Part shown: positions 43,909 to 52,245 of the stretch, in pieces
Layout: the number at the start of each line of letters is the position of its first letter
Position numbering within the stretch: position 1 is the first letter of the stretch
Origin: CAYUYV01 sp964474635
GTDB taxonomy: Bacteria; Pseudomonadota; Alphaproteobacteria; JAJFIK01
Length of the DNA stretch: 64,000 nucleotides
Direction: 5' to 3'
NCBI GenBank assembly: GCA_964474635.1
Contig: CAYYTT010000005.1
Location: 4,018 to 68,017, forward strand
Position numbers and translations under genes: made by a program
Notes under the pieces: generated by a model
The model's input: only the letters and a program-made list of their open reading frames with translations
What the model was told of the DNA's origin: nothing
The model's database searches: none

Positions 43909-44676
43909 CTAGAAGTCAAGCGGGTAGACGAGATGGTTGCGGAAAATCATGTCCCGATGCTCCAGAAGCTGGGGATCGAGCGCTTGCAGGACGGGATCAG
44001 GGGTAGAGCTGTACATCTGCCTGATGTAATCCGGCATCGGCGCCACATCGTCCGGCATCGGCTTGAGGATCTGCGCAAAACTTGCCCAGTAGATGTCGAG
44101 GCAGGTCAGCGCTTGGCCCGCCAGATAGGCGTGCCCCATGGATTTCTGCATACGGAGGGTCTCGGCCAGCAGGTCCAGGATCTCCACGCAGCGTTCGGCC
44201 GCCGAGGCCTTTGACATCTCCCAAAAGCCATAGGCATCGCGCATGGTGGCAAAGCCTTCGCCGATTTTTTCGCGCGGCACATGCTGGTCGGGCAGCATGG
44301 CGATCCGCCGGCACCAGCCAAGCCCGCCTTCGCCGCAGATTTCGTGGGACAGGCCAATGGTAAGGGCCCGCGTGGCCGGGTTGGCCGGGAGGAGGGGCTT
44401 TTCAGGGGCAAGACGCTCAGCAAGCATGAGGATTTCAAGCCAGCCCGAACGCGGCGCCTCGTCGTTCCAAACGGCGACGGGTGCGTTGCGGCACCCGGTC
44501 CAGGCCACCAGATCCTCATTGGCCTGGCCGCCATATTGGGCAACGGGCGTGTAGGCAATGCCCTTGACGTGGAAGATCGATTTGGCGGATTCGCTCCAGG
44601 GGCCGGGAACGCCCCGGGTCAGCGCGAGGCGCAGCCCGGGCATGCTCCGCGCCTCGTTCACATCCTTGTAGTCCAT
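43909..44676 (-). CDS. Glutathione S-transferase-like protein
   Basis: 255 residues. N-terminal thioredoxin-like part (LRLALTRGVPGPWSESAKSIF..KGIAYTPVAQ, then APVAVWND) with a serine at the usual catalytic spot (PWSESAK). C-terminal helical domain includes YLAGQALTCLDIYWASF, the N-capping/hydrophobic-staple D of GSTs. Somewhat longer than ordinary GSTs (about 200-220). GGGAGGGTGAC before the ATG. Same strand as the amidohydrolase (69 bases upstream) and the MFS gene, suggesting a small catabolic or detoxification operon. Confidence 0.82.
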   Translation of the reverse strand: MDYKDVNEARSMPGLRLALTRGVPGPWSESAKSIFHVKGIAYTPVAQYGGQANEDLVAWTGCRNAPVAVWNDEAPRSGWLEILMLAERLAPEKPLLPANPATRALTIGLSHEICGEGGLGWCRRIAMLPDQHVPREKIGEGFATMRDAYGFWEMSKASAAERCVEILDLLAETLRMQKSMGHAYLAGQALTCLDIYWASFAQILKPMPDDVAPMPDYIRQMYSSTPDPVLQALDPQLLEHRDMIFRNHLVYPLDF

Positions 44677-44745
44677 GTCACCCTCCCTGGCGGTGCGGCG
44701 CCAAAGGGGGAGGCCGGAGGATGGGCCATACCCGTGCTTGGCGCG

Positions 44746-46239
44746 TTAACTGGGCCGACGTCCCTGGGCTTCCCACAGGGCAAGAAAATCGTGCCGTGTC
44801 TTGGGGCCTAGGGTCCGAAAGCTCGGATTTGGCGCCACGCGATACTCCGCCTTGGTGGCACCGAGCGTATCTTGCCGGCCCGAACGCTTCAGGGCTATAG
44901 GGTCCAGATCGTGGATCCGCGCGGCGTTGAGGCCGAAGATCTTCGCCTTGGCCTCCTTGGTTAGCGGCGGGTAGCCGAAACGTTCCTGAAACCCGACTGA
45001 AATCTCAAAGGCCCGGAAGGTCTGGATCTGGTCCTGGGGGCTGCCGTACCACAGGCTGTCCGTACCCCAGCAGATACGATCCTCGCCAAAATGGAGCAGA
45101 AGCTTGCCAAGCACATGGGCGGCCTCGTCCGGGCGCCCCATGACGTGGCGCCACACGCTGCCGAGTTCCGCATAGAGATTGCCCTCATTGGGCGTGAACC
45201 CTGCCTGCCAGTGCGCGGAAATCAGGCGATTGATTCCATAGTCCGCGCGCGGATCGAAGGGCCCCTCGGGCAGATCCGGCTCAAAGCCGGAATGGAAGCA
45301 CACGAAGGTCATGTCCGGATAGAGTTTGGCGGCCCGGGCGATGTCGCCCGGGTGGGAGTACTGATAATCGAGATAGGGCAGGGGCATGCCCCGATGGGCG
45401 CAGACGACCTTGACGCCCAGGCCCTTGGCCCGTTCGAGGAAGGGCCGACCATGGGTCTCATCATCCATGGCAAAGCCCACACCCTCCGGGCCCCATTGGG
45501 GATAGATCGTCCAGGCATCCACCTTGAGGTCGCCGACCTGGGCTGCCATTCGGTCAAGCGCGCCGTCCTCGTTCGGCAGGACGCCGGCGTGGATCAGGCC
45601 GCGGGTGCGCCCGCCGATCAGATCGAGGATGTTTTTGGCATCGCGGACATAGTCCGATTGCGTTCCATTCGTGCCCGCGCCGTCCCACAGAACGGAGACG
45701 ACGGCCATGTCCGTGTCCGAATCGAGAAACACTTCCTTGGCGAGCGCCTGGGCAGCATAGGATGGCGACCCATCGCCGGACGCGCCGTTGGCGGAGGATC
45801 CATTGGATGTTCCGAAAACCGAGGCGAGCGCGCCGTGCCAGACCTCGCCCTCCCGGCCCAGCACCCCCGCATTGGCCGGATCGACGCAATGGGTCTGCAT
45901 ATCCAGAATGAATTCGGTGCCCCCCAAGGTGCGGGCGGCCAGGTCCTGGTCGAAGGCCGCCTCGTCCGGGATGGCGTAGCGCCCACCGGCTGCGCCGAAG
46001 GCCTCGTGCACTTCATTGAACGCGAGCAGGGTCGTGGCCACGCCTGAGGGTGTCTTGAACAGTGTGCGGCGCGTGTGCCCGGTGGCCCGGGCCACATCGT
46101 CGGCGCGGTCGCGGGCGTGATTGTTGGCCGTGCGTTCGGCCTCGTTGAGGGGACGCGGCGGGACTTCACCGTTCGATGTCGCATTGATCTTGATCGGCAG
46201 GCGTATCCCCGCCGGATCAAAATCCCAGTCCGCAGCCAT
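44746..46239 (-). CDS. Amidohydrolase-family protein (metal-dependent TIM-barrel hydrolase)
   Basis: 497 residues of the amidohydrolase_2 (ACMSD-like) type. FILDMQTHCVDP near residue 110 has a histidine where the HxH is expected, but only one histidine is visible. VVCAHRGMPLPYLDYQYSHP near 280, TFVCFHSGFEPDLPE near 310 and CWGTDSLWYGSPQDQI near 400 give the other histidines and the final aspartate. Such enzymes decarboxylate or hydrolyse aromatic or lactone substrates; the substrate is unknown. GAGGAGA precedes the ATG. Neighbouring serine hydrolase, GST-like and MFS genes suggest a shared catabolic function. Confidence 0.85.
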   Translation of the reverse strand: MAADWDFDPAGIRLPIKINATSNGEVPPRPLNEAERTANNHARDRADDVARATGHTRRTLFKTPSGVATTLLAFNEVHEAFGAAGGRYAIPDEAAFDQDLAARTLGGTEFILDMQTHCVDPANAGVLGREGEVWHGALASVFGTSNGSSANGASGDGSPSYAAQALAKEVFLDSDTDMAVVSVLWDGAGTNGTQSDYVRDAKNILDLIGGRTRGLIHAGVLPNEDGALDRMAAQVGDLKVDAWTIYPQWGPEGVGFAMDDETHGRPFLERAKGLGVKVVCAHRGMPLPYLDYQYSHPGDIARAAKLYPDMTFVCFHSGFEPDLPEGPFDPRADYGINRLISAHWQAGFTPNEGNLYAELGSVWRHVMGRPDEAAHVLGKLLLHFGEDRICWGTDSLWYGSPQDQIQTFRAFEISVGFQERFGYPPLTKEAKAKIFGLNAARIHDLDPIALKRSGRQDTLGATKAEYRVAPNPSFRTLGPKTRHDFLALWEAQGRRPS

Positions 46240-46355
46240 TTCGGTCTCCTCTCAAACAATACCTGGGGCGTGTGCGGGAAAACCTGAAAGCGGCATGCTC
46301 AAACGCCCCGGACCGGTTCCCCTGATCCGTGGGCCGTGTCGCCGGGGATGTCCTC

Positions 46356-47780
46356 TCAGGGTTTCAAGGCGGCCGCCACCGCCGCTGCGAACTCAACGGC
46401 GCCGGGTGCACCCTGATTTGTGGCCCCGAGACGGACAATCACAAGGCGTTCTTGAGGCATCATGAAGATGAACTGGCCCTGGAAGCCCCATGCGAAAAGA
46501 GTGCCGCTCGGCAGAATGCCCCGAGTCGCGGCCCGTGCGTCCGAAACCCAAAACCCGGCGCCGTATCCGATATCGCCCGATTGCGGCGTCGCCCGGGTCA
46601 GGTCGGCCAGCCGCTCGGCACTAATGACGGGGGCTTCACCGGAACGGCCGCCGTCCACAATCAACTGCCCGAAGCGCGCCCAATCGCGCGCCGAGGCCAG
46701 CATGTAGGAACTGCCCACGAAGGTGCCCCGTTGATCGGGCTCCATCACGGCCGTGCTCATGCCCAGGGGGGCAAACAGGGCCCCGGTCATAAAGCCATGC
46801 ATGCCGGCAAGACCGTCGCCGACGATTTCCTGCAGACGGGCCATGGCAAGCACCGTGTTCCCACTCATGTATTCATAGTGATCCGCCACCGGATATTGCA
46901 GCGGGCGTGACGCCGCATAGGCCGCCATATCGCTCTCCAGGAACAGCATGCGCGAATTTTCGTCGAATCCGTCATTTCGTTCCGTTAACGCAAGGCCGCT
47001 GACCATCCGCAAAAGGTCGTCAAGACTGATTTGTGAACGAGGATCATCGAGCGCGCGCCACAGGGGCAGGGCACCCGGCGCGGCGAGATCGATCCCTTTG
47101 CGGTCGGACAGAATACCGGCGAGGACGGCCGTCACGCTCTTGGTCATGGACCAGCCCGGCAAAGGGGTTTCGCTCGTCACGCCGGGCGCGTAGCGCTCCG
47201 CCACCAGAACATTGTCGTGCAGGACAAGGGTCGCCAGTGTGTTGCGCGGGGCCGGCGCATCGGCCGGCGTGTTGAAAGCGCCGTCCACGGCCTTTTGCAG
47301 GGCCTCGGCATCGAAATGCTCATTCCGGTGGACCTGGTCGAGTGCCATCATGGTAGGCGCCATGGTTTTGGACACTCGCGAGGACACCCCGCCGCGCCCC
47401 ACCGCCGGCATCAGTCCCAATTCGACCGGGGCCGGGTTCATCACAAGCGTCTCATCACGGACCAGTGTGCAACCCACGCGCGGCCGGTGAACGGCCTTCG
47501 CCGAAAAGGCAAAGGCGACCGTCACGGTCACGGATGGCTCGCCCGCGTCTATGTCGTAGCGTGCGAATTGATCCGCGGTGCCGAGTAGGGGGCCGACATA
47601 CAAGTCCCAGGCGTCCTCGGGCTCCAGTTTCGAGACAAATGTCAGCGAACAGAGTTGCTTTGCGGCAATGCCGGCTCCGACCGGCAGCATGGATTGGCCC
47701 ACGGGAGAGAAGGCCACGGCGGCCAGACCGGCCGCGATCAGGACGATCAGCGCGATCACAAGCGTGCGAATGACGGCCAT
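46356..47780 (-). CDS. Class-C beta-lactamase-like serine hydrolase
   Basis: 474 residues. N-terminal membrane anchor (VIRTLVIALIVLIAAGLAAVAF) and a linker domain of 150 residues precede the penicillin-binding-protein-like fold. The nucleophile motif SMTK is near residue 215 (LPGWSMTKSVTAVLAG), followed by HYEYMSGNTVLA, in which Y-x-S stands for YxN. The C-terminal GFQGQFIFMMPQERLVIVRLG is the KTG-strand region with no obvious KTG. In this family activities range from esterase and D-aminopeptidase to lactonase. Start at 47780 follows AGGAG; the frame continues upstream unsupported. First gene of the minus-strand group. Confidence 0.88.
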   Translation of the reverse strand: MAVIRTLVIALIVLIAAGLAAVAFSPVGQSMLPVGAGIAAKQLCSLTFVSKLEPEDAWDLYVGPLLGTADQFARYDIDAGEPSVTVTVAFAFSAKAVHRPRVGCTLVRDETLVMNPAPVELGLMPAVGRGGVSSRVSKTMAPTMMALDQVHRNEHFDAEALQKAVDGAFNTPADAPAPRNTLATLVLHDNVLVAERYAPGVTSETPLPGWSMTKSVTAVLAGILSDRKGIDLAAPGALPLWRALDDPRSQISLDDLLRMVSGLALTERNDGFDENSRMLFLESDMAAYAASRPLQYPVADHYEYMSGNTVLAMARLQEIVGDGLAGMHGFMTGALFAPLGMSTAVMEPDQRGTFVGSSYMLASARDWARFGQLIVDGGRSGEAPVISAERLADLTRATPQSGDIGYGAGFWVSDARAATRGILPSGTLFAWGFQGQFIFMMPQERLVIVRLGATNQGAPGAVEFAAAVAAALKP

Positions 47781-48018
47781 GGGCTCCTTCCTGGGTCTTC
47801 GGGCCCCGCGTCCGGGGGGCCGCGAGGGTTTGGCGGGTTGAACCGGCCCGGGAGCCGTCGTCCGCATCCCTTCAAGTCTACGATGTTGCGCCGCGCGGCG
47901 CACGATCTCGCCGCGCCGCGTGTCTTGACCTCACCCCAGGACCGCCCATGTCCGCGCTGTATAGTGCGTCATCCGCCGTAGGACCAGAACGGTCGCCCGT
48001 TCACAGCAGGGAAAAGAC

Positions 48019-48624
48019 ATGGGCCGACCCCGGGAATTCGATGTGAGCGAAGCGGTCGAGCGGGCCATGACCGTCTTTTGGGACAAGGGCTATGAGGGCG
48101 CGTCCCTGCCAGATCTGCTGTGCGGTATGGGGATCGCGCGGGGTAGTCTCTACAAGGCGTTTGGCGACAAAAAACAGCTCTTTATGGCGTCGCTCAACTG
48201 TTATCGCGTACAGGTTGTCGATCCGGCAACGCAGGCGATCACCCACGGCGCCCAGGAGGCGGCCCGTGACCGCCTGGAAAGCTTTTTTGCCCATGTGGGC
48301 ACCGCCGTGAAGGCGGGCGATCGGCGCGGGTGTCTGCTGTGCAATTTGGCGGCCGGGCCGGCCTGCGCCGATCCCGATATCTCCGCGGCCGTCACCTCCA
48401 TGCTGGGCCGGATCACCCACGCCTTCGACGTGGTTCTTGCCGAAATTCCCGCCGCTCCTCCGCTCAGCGACGCCGAGCGCGGCCAGCGCGCGAAGGGGCT
48501 CACGGCGTCCTATGTGGGCCTCCAGGTCTTGGCGAAGGCCGGCGCGGGCGAGGCCCTCCTCATCGAGACGGCGCGCGCGAGCATGGCCGCCTTTTGTCCC
48601 CAAAGCGCGCATGCACCAGCCTGA
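48019..48624 (+). CDS. TetR/AcrR-family transcriptional regulator
   Basis: 201 residues. N-terminal TetR helix-turn-helix: FDVSEAVERAMTVFWDKGYE, SLPDLLCGMGIARGSLYKAFGDKKQLF. The C-terminal ligand domain has GCLLCNLAAG with two cysteines, resembling the TetR_C_16/NemR-like branch where cysteines can sense electrophiles (inference). Divergent from the serine hydrolase group, 238 bases away, which it may control. GCAGGGAAA precedes the ATG. Confidence 0.88.
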   Translation: MGRPREFDVSEAVERAMTVFWDKGYEGASLPDLLCGMGIARGSLYKAFGDKKQLFMASLNCYRVQVVDPATQAITHGAQEAARDRLESFFAHVGTAVKAGDRRGCLLCNLAAGPACADPDISAAVTSMLGRITHAFDVVLAEIPAAPPLSDAERGQRAKGLTASYVGLQVLAKAGAGEALLIETARASMAAFCPQSAHAPA

Positions 48625-48767
48625 GGGCGGCAGGCGAGGAGCCCGGATCCGCGCCGGAGGCGGTTCGCGGCCTTGAGCGCGGTGCGCATGATCCGCCCCT
48701 GGCGAGCGCCACGCCCTGTGCGGCATTCCGCGCGCCGACCTCCACGTGCCATAATGGGGCGCCACTG

Positions 48768-48933
48768 GACGCCGCCACTAGACGCCGCCACTAGACGCCG
48801 NNNNNNNNNNNNNNNNNNNNNNNNNNNNNNNNNNNNNNNNNNNNNNNNNNNNNNNNNNNNNNNNNNNNNNNNNNNNNNNNNNNNNNNNNNNNNNNNNNNN
48901 GACGCCGCCACTAGACGCCGCCACTAGACGCCG
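48768..48933. repeat. 13-bp tandem repeat array interrupted by assembly gap
   Basis: Unit GACGCCGCCACTA. Two full copies and a partial one lie left of the gap and two full copies plus a partial one to the right. The unit is not a multiple of three and lies between genes. True copy number is unknown because of the gap. Confidence 0.85.
48801..48900. other. Assembly gap of exactly 100 N
   Basis: A round 100 N inside a repeat is the usual placeholder for a gap of unknown size. Confidence 0.99.
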
Positions 48934-48975
48934 TTGTCCGGTGATCCGCGAAAAGAGCAAAAGGGGAGGATCTCC

Positions 48976-49779
48976 ATGGGACGCGTCAGCGGTAAAATCG
49001 CCCTTGTGACGGGGGCATCAAGCGGTCTTGGCTTGGGGGCCTCCATTGTCCTGGCCCAGGAAGGGGCCACCATCGTCATGACGGATGTCGACCTGACGGC
49101 CGGACGCGATGCCGCGCGCTCCATCAATGAGGCCGGGGGCCGGGCCATCTTCCACGACCACGACGTAACCGATGAAGCCGCCTGGGCGACCACGATCGCG
49201 CACATCCGGCGTGACCAGCGCCGGCTCGACATTCTGGTCAATAATGCGGGCATCGCGCTCAACCACGACACCTTGGAGATGTCACTGGCCGACTGGCGCC
49301 GTCAGATGGCGGTCAATGTCGATGGTGTCTTTTTGGGCTGCAAGCACGGTATTCCGCTCATGGCCGAGGGCGGCGGCGGATCGGTGATCAATGTTTCTTC
49401 CGTCGCCGGATTGCGGGGCGCGGCTGGGCTTGCGGGCTATTGCGCGACCAAGGGCGCGGTTCGCCTGTTCACCAAGGCGCTGGCGCTGGAATGCGCCCAG
49501 GCGGGCAATGGCGTCCGCGTCAATTCGGTCCATCCCGGCATCATCGAAACGCCGATCTGGAACCGGATGGAGAACATGGACGGCACGATTGCCCAGGCCA
49601 TGGGCGGCCCCGATGGGGCAAACCAGCTCGATGTGCGCAAGCTTGCCCCCATGGTGCCCATGGGGACGGTCGGCGTTCCGGCGGACATCGCCGCGGGCGT
49701 TCTTTATCTCGCCAGTGACGACAGCCGCTATGTGACGGGCTCGGAGCTTGTCATCGACGGCGGCATGACCGCCGGGTGA
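48976..49779 (+). CDS. SDR-family NAD(P)-dependent oxidoreductase
   Basis: Classical short-chain dehydrogenase of 267 residues. Cofactor motif TGASSGLGLG near 13-22, acidic D in TDVDL after strand 2 (favouring NAD), NNAG near 91, catalytic S in INVSSVAG near 143 and Y-x-x-x-K in YCATKGAV near 156. C-terminal VTGSELVIDGGMTAG is typical. ATG at 48976 follows GGGGAGGA. Substrates of close relatives include hydroxysteroids, cyclic alcohols and 3-oxoacyl groups; the P450 and enoyl-CoA hydratase genes in this region make a lipid/terpene substrate conceivable but unproven. Convergent with the radical SAM gene, nine bases apart. Confidence 0.93.
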   Translation: MGRVSGKIALVTGASSGLGLGASIVLAQEGATIVMTDVDLTAGRDAARSINEAGGRAIFHDHDVTDEAAWATTIAHIRRDQRRLDILVNNAGIALNHDTLEMSLADWRRQMAVNVDGVFLGCKHGIPLMAEGGGGSVINVSSVAGLRGAAGLAGYCATKGAVRLFTKALALECAQAGNGVRVNSVHPGIIETPIWNRMENMDGTIAQAMGGPDGANQLDVRKLAPMVPMGTVGVPADIAAGVLYLASDDSRYVTGSELVIDGGMTAG

Positions 49780-49788
49780 CCCTGCGCT

Positions 49789-50724
49789 TTACGCAGAACA
49801 CGATGCTCCGCCCAGAACGCAGAACTGCGCGCAGTAACGGTGTTTCAATTTGATCGGCTCAAGGGCGCGGGGCAAATCCGCGCCTAAGGAGAATGCCGGA
49901 TCATAGGGCAGCAGCGTGCAGGCCACGACGTCCGGGGCCTGCGCGCCGCGTCGCTTCACGATCATGCGTGAGGAGGCGCACATGATGGCGCGCGGGTCCT
50001 TGTCCAGGATCGACCAGCAGGCGCTGGTGATTTCGGGAACCTCCGTGTGCCCGTCCATTTCCGGAAAAACGACGAGATGTTCCGGATCATGGGGATCGAT
50101 GGGCCAGCCGCGCGTCGCAATCAGGTTCGCATAGCCCGTGTGCGGATCGGGATCCTCCGGCCCGGTAAAGCCTGCCCGGCCGGCGAGCGCCAATCGAAAG
50201 CCCCGGGCCGCGAGCCAATCGATCCCCTCGCAGGCCTCCGCGAAGGCACCCGCACCCCGTTCCTCGTCATGGGGGCCGGCGGCCCAGTGGTCCAAACTGA
50301 CGCGCAAGGTCAGCCGGTCCGCGTGCCGTGCCCGCAAGCGCTCCAGGCCCTCTTGGACGCGCGGGCGCATCATGGGGCGCATGGCATTCGTCAGCACAAG
50401 GGCTTTATGGCCGCGCGCCAGGGCATCCCCGATCAGATCGATGATATCGGGGTTGAGGAAGGGCTCGCCGCCCGTGAAGCCGATTTCGATGGGCCCGGGC
50501 GCCAGCACGGCGACGGCGTCGAGATAGGGCGCGATCTCGGCCGCCGTCACGTAAACAAGAGCATCATTTTTCGGTGAACTCTCGATGTAGCAATTCGTAC
50601 AGGCGATATTGCACAAGGTGCCGGTGTTGATCCAAAGCGTCTTGAAGCGGTCGAAGGGGACTTGCGCCCTTGGTTCGCCTGTCGCCGTCCAGTCCGGGTC
50701 GTGGAAGGGTCTGCCTGCGGTCAA
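49789..50724 (-). CDS. Radical SAM protein
   Basis: 311 residues. The [4Fe-4S] SAM site is CNIACTNC (C-x3-C-x2-C) near residues 38-45, followed by the GGEP motif as FTGGEPFLNP near 83. C-terminal cysteines (SACWSILD, IMCAS, VACTLL, YCAQFCVLGGASCSA) look like a second, SPASM/twitch-type cluster region. TTG start at 50724 is supported by GGAGG seven bases upstream. Unusual start codon. Homologues are annotated only as radical SAM proteins; no peptide substrate gene was seen nearby, so the target is unknown. Confidence 0.88.
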   Translation of the reverse strand: MTAGRPFHDPDWTATGEPRAQVPFDRFKTLWINTGTLCNIACTNCYIESSPKNDALVYVTAAEIAPYLDAVAVLAPGPIEIGFTGGEPFLNPDIIDLIGDALARGHKALVLTNAMRPMMRPRVQEGLERLRARHADRLTLRVSLDHWAAGPHDEERGAGAFAEACEGIDWLAARGFRLALAGRAGFTGPEDPDPHTGYANLIATRGWPIDPHDPEHLVVFPEMDGHTEVPEITSACWSILDKDPRAIMCASSRMIVKRRGAQAPDVVACTLLPYDPAFSLGADLPRALEPIKLKHRYCAQFCVLGGASCSA

Positions 50725-50769
50725 ATCGTGCCTCCGTCGTTGCCGCGGTCCTCCCCTCCCACAACCATT

Positions 50770-51681
50770 TTACGCCAGATCGATCAAGCGGCCATTCTCA
50801 TCGCGCAATTCAGGGCCCAGAACCCGCGCGCGGCCGTCACCGAATTTTTCGTCGCGTTCGCGCATGGTCGTTTTGAGGCCCTTTTCCGCCACGGACTGCC
50901 GGAACCCGTCGGCGGCCCGGGTGTTATGGCCGCGCACGTCGTTTTCGCAAGCCAGCCTTTGCAGGGTGCGCGCGCCCATCAGTTCCAGACCCAAATTGAT
51001 GATGCGTTTGTTGGCGCTCAGCAGATCCGGATCAATGAGCGCCAAACGGTCCGCAAGCTGTTCGACTTCGCCTTCGAGATACTCGCCAGGTACTGCTTTC
51101 ATCACGAGGCCGATGATCTGAGCCTCCGCGCCCGTCACCGTGTCGCCCGTCAGCATCAGGCGCTTGGCCCATTGGGGCCCCACATTGTAAAGCCACATAT
51201 TGGTGGGCAGGGCGCCGAGGTCCCGAGCCGGCGGAAAGCCGAAAATGGCGTCATCGGCCGCGATCACCATGTCGCACAGAAGGGCGATGTCCGTGCCGCC
51301 GGCCATGCAGTAGCCGTGCACCTGGGCGATGACGGGCTTGTGCATATCAAAGAGGGCCATGCGGTAGCGCTGCTGACGCTCCAGCTGCCAGGCGTCATCG
51401 TCGAGGCGCCGGGCACCGCGGTAGGATTTATCCGCTGACTGAGCGCGTGAGACGGGCACGTTCCCGTCGCGCCCTGAAAGGTCATAGCCCGCGCAAAAGG
51501 CCCGTCCCGTGCCCTTTAGAATGACGCAATGGACGTCGAGGTCGTTGTCAGCCTCCCACAGGGCTTCGCTGAGTTCGGCCTGCATCTTGACCGACAGGGC
51601 ATTTAGCTTGTCGGGCTTGTTCAGCGTGATGCGCGCGCGTCCGTTTTCGGTTTCATAAAGAACGGTCTCAAAGCCTTCCAT
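50770..51681 (-). CDS. Enoyl-CoA hydratase/isomerase-family protein
   Basis: Crotonase-fold protein of 303 residues. ITLNKPDKLNALS (residues 18-30), FCAGYDLSG (oxyanion strand), QVHGYCMAGGTDIALLCDM with the second oxyanion glycine near 125, and FGFPPARDLGALPTN. In canonical hydratases one catalytic glutamate sits in the P-E of this last block; here it is PPARD, so ordinary hydratase chemistry is uncertain. ATG at 51681 follows GGGAGGG. Possible roles: acyl-CoA hydratase, isomerase or thioesterase-like. It is the next gene after radical SAM on the same strand, 45 bases apart, but upstream of it. Confidence 0.87.
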   Translation of the reverse strand: MEGFETVLYETENGRARITLNKPDKLNALSVKMQAELSEALWEADNDLDVHCVILKGTGRAFCAGYDLSGRDGNVPVSRAQSADKSYRGARRLDDDAWQLERQQRYRMALFDMHKPVIAQVHGYCMAGGTDIALLCDMVIAADDAIFGFPPARDLGALPTNMWLYNVGPQWAKRLMLTGDTVTGAEAQIIGLVMKAVPGEYLEGEVEQLADRLALIDPDLLSANKRIINLGLELMGARTLQRLACENDVRGHNTRAADGFRQSVAEKGLKTTMRERDEKFGDGRARVLGPELRDENGRLIDLA

Positions 51682-51776
51682 GGGGCCCTCCCGGTGTTCT
51701 TGGGGCTTCCATGCTGGAGCCAACGGCCCGGCGCGGCAAGGGTGGGGGGGCGGGGGAGGCTTTGCCCGATCCGGCG

Positions 51777-52109
51777 TTATTCTCGCAGGCCTCCCGCTTG
51801 GGCCCGTTCGACCGAGAGTGCCACACGCTCGCAGGCCTTGAGATGGGCCATCATGACAAAGAGATTGTCGGCACGCAGATTGTCTTCGGCGCTGCGCAGC
51901 CACATGAGGCTCGTGGGGGGGGGGTAGAGTTGCGCACCGAGGTCTTCAAAGCCCACGGTCGCATTGACATCATTGCGCGGCAGGACCTCCCCGGCCTCAA
52001 GATCGCCATCGATGAACGCTTGCAGGGCGTCTTGAAGCAAGCCAACGCGAAATTCAGGATCACGCAACGGTCGCGCTTGCACGGTCTTCTTAAAGTCTCT
52101 GGTCAACAC
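51777..52109 (-). CDS. Orphan HigA-like antitoxin / addiction-module regulator
   Basis: 110 residues. The start LTRDFKKTVQARPLRDPEFR, then LLQDALQAFIDGDLEAGEVLPR and ATVGFEDLGAQL match the HigA-type putative antitoxin family that normally reads LTR-FKETVQAR-QRDP. Its HTH segment (PPTSLMWLRSAEDNLRADNLF) is altered relative to the usual PKSLMRMLGPKGNPQA, and no HigB/RelE toxin adjoins. GTG start at 52109, with a TTG one codon on. Three 16-base direct repeats cover and precede the start. Likely a decaying or solitary antitoxin. Confidence 0.7.
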   Translation of the reverse strand: MLTRDFKKTVQARPLRDPEFRVGLLQDALQAFIDGDLEAGEVLPRNDVNATVGFEDLGAQLYPPPTSLMWLRSAEDNLRADNLFVMMAHLKACERVALSVERAQAGGLRE

Positions 52110-52140
52110 AGTCTTTGGTCAACACAGTCCCTGGTCAACG
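52103..52140. repeat. Three direct repeats at the antitoxin start
   Basis: TCTGGTCAACACAG, TCTTTGGTCAACACAG and TCCCTGGTCAACGCC, shared core TGGTCAACACAG, with starts about 14-16 bases apart. Position over the translation start suggests an operator or a repeat expansion. Confidence 0.7.
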
Positions 52141-52245
52141 CCATGGCGATCGACCTTCTGGGAGGGATGGGGCGGAAACGCCGCTCTTGGAGTCCCAGTT
52201 TCCACCCCATAGTCCCAAAGCAGCTTGTGCCTTCAAAGGGGCCGA

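Larger units (their letters stand above)
48625..48975. other. 351-base interval with tandem repeats and scaffold gap
   Basis: No gene supported. Contains about 140 bases of ordinary GC-rich sequence, then 13-base repeats flanking 100 N and the ribosome-binding site of the SDR gene. Confidence 0.6.

Noticed and set aside
48768..48933. CRISPR array
   Set aside because: 13-base units run head to tail with no spacers and no cas genes are present.
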